Below are positions 5,475 through 5,732 of a stretch of DNA of 5,732 nt, piece by piece. The stretch is from Pseudofrankia asymbiotica (lineage in GTDB: Bacteria; Actinomycetota; Actinomycetes; Frankiales; Frankiaceae), in the NCBI RefSeq assembly GCF_001983105.1, contig NZ_MOMC01000045.1:96957-102688 (forward strand), read 5' to 3'. The translations under genes were made by a program, and so were the position numbers. The stretch's first letter is position 1; each line of letters begins with the position of its first letter. The notes beneath the pieces are model-generated. The model saw nothing but the letters and a program-made list of their open reading frames with translations. It did not search any database and was not told the origin of the DNA.

Positions 5475-5732
5475 GTGGATGACTGGCCGGACCAACCCCC
5501 GTCGCCGCGGCTTGTCGCCGTCTGGTGGGTGCTCGGCACTGTGCCGATGGAGCGGGTCCCGTTCTGGGCCGCGCGCTGGCTGATCGCCGGCTACGACGGC
5601 AAAGCCCTGGGTGACCTCGCTGGACTCAGCGGACGCGCCCCGTGCCGTCCACGACCTGCTCGGGGGCGCACTGGTCGACTGCGGCGTGGACAGGTCCGAC
5701 CTCGACACCGCGAAGCCAGGCCGGGAACGCGC
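5475..5732 (+). pseudogene. Unrecognised actinobacterial-type protein, frameshifted and cut by window edge
   Basis: I cannot name this protein. One plus-strand frame is open from 5373 and gives protein-like sequence from about 5475: VDDWPDQPPSPRLVAVWW, then PMERVPFWAARWLIAGYDGK (from ATG 5547) and ALGDLAGLSGRA. At about 5638-5642 the sensible reading jumps one base ahead to RAVHDLLGGALVDCGVDRSD, then LDTAKPGRER. Unshifted, the frame becomes arginine/proline-rich with poor third-position G/C, while the shifted one has strong third-position G/C. An extra C in the CCCC run at 5638-5641 would explain it. The WAA-WL-AGYDG then LAGLSG then HDLL-AL-DCGV pattern resembles small uncharacterised actinobacterial proteins, from memory only. 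The start is uncertain (GTG 5400, GTG 5475 and ATG 5547 are all possible, none with a strong ribosome-binding site). The 3' end is outside the window. Confidence 0.45.

Noticed and set aside
5271..5708. 145-residue minus-strand frame, checked as a possible transposase or IS fragment
   Set aside because: No transposase motif, no terminal inverted repeats or target duplications were found, and the opposite strand gives more protein-like sequence.

Overview
The window is very GC-rich, and its genes show the strong G/C third-codon-position bias of a high-GC actinomycete. The protein families present (LLM-class flavin monooxygenases, an SfnB-type acyl-CoA-dehydrogenase-fold oxidoreductase, a Sulfotransfer_3-type sulfotransferase) suit a soil actinobacterium of the Frankia/Pseudonocardia/mycobacterial kind. 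The genus cannot be fixed from this sequence alone.

Bases 1-3299 hold three plus-strand genes joined by two ATGA stop/start overlaps, so they are almost certainly one translationally coupled operon that begins upstream of the window. First is an SsuD-like FMNH2-dependent monooxygenase missing roughly its first 70 residues. Second is a complete LLM-class monooxygenase most like SfnG (dimethylsulfone monooxygenase). Third is a complete SfnB/DszC-like oxidoreductase. In characterised relatives these families release sulfur from sulfonates and sulfones when sulfate is scarce. The likely joint role is scavenging organosulfur, with flavin reductase and transporter genes expected outside the window. 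The SsuD-like protein differs from E. coli SsuD at two active-site positions, so its substrate may not be a simple alkanesulfonate.

Bases 3360-4541 hold a complete sulfotransferase on the minus strand, converging on the operon across a 60-bp gap.

Bases 4542-5732, about 1.2 kb, have no intact gene that I can defend. This stretch holds the leader of the sulfotransferase, with a Shine-Dalgarno sequence and a 14-bp inverted repeat. It then has a 9-bp-period tandem repeat array (about 4831-5016), a probable frameshifted cupin-domain gene (about 5019-5372), and the frame-broken start of an unrecognised actinobacterial-looking protein running off the right edge. It reads as a decaying or recently rearranged intergenic zone.

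I found no CRISPR array, RNA gene, insertion sequence or phage element. The most novel material is the repeat array with the decayed cupin, and the divergent SsuD-like member of the sulfur operon. I do not see a convincing new multi-gene system.
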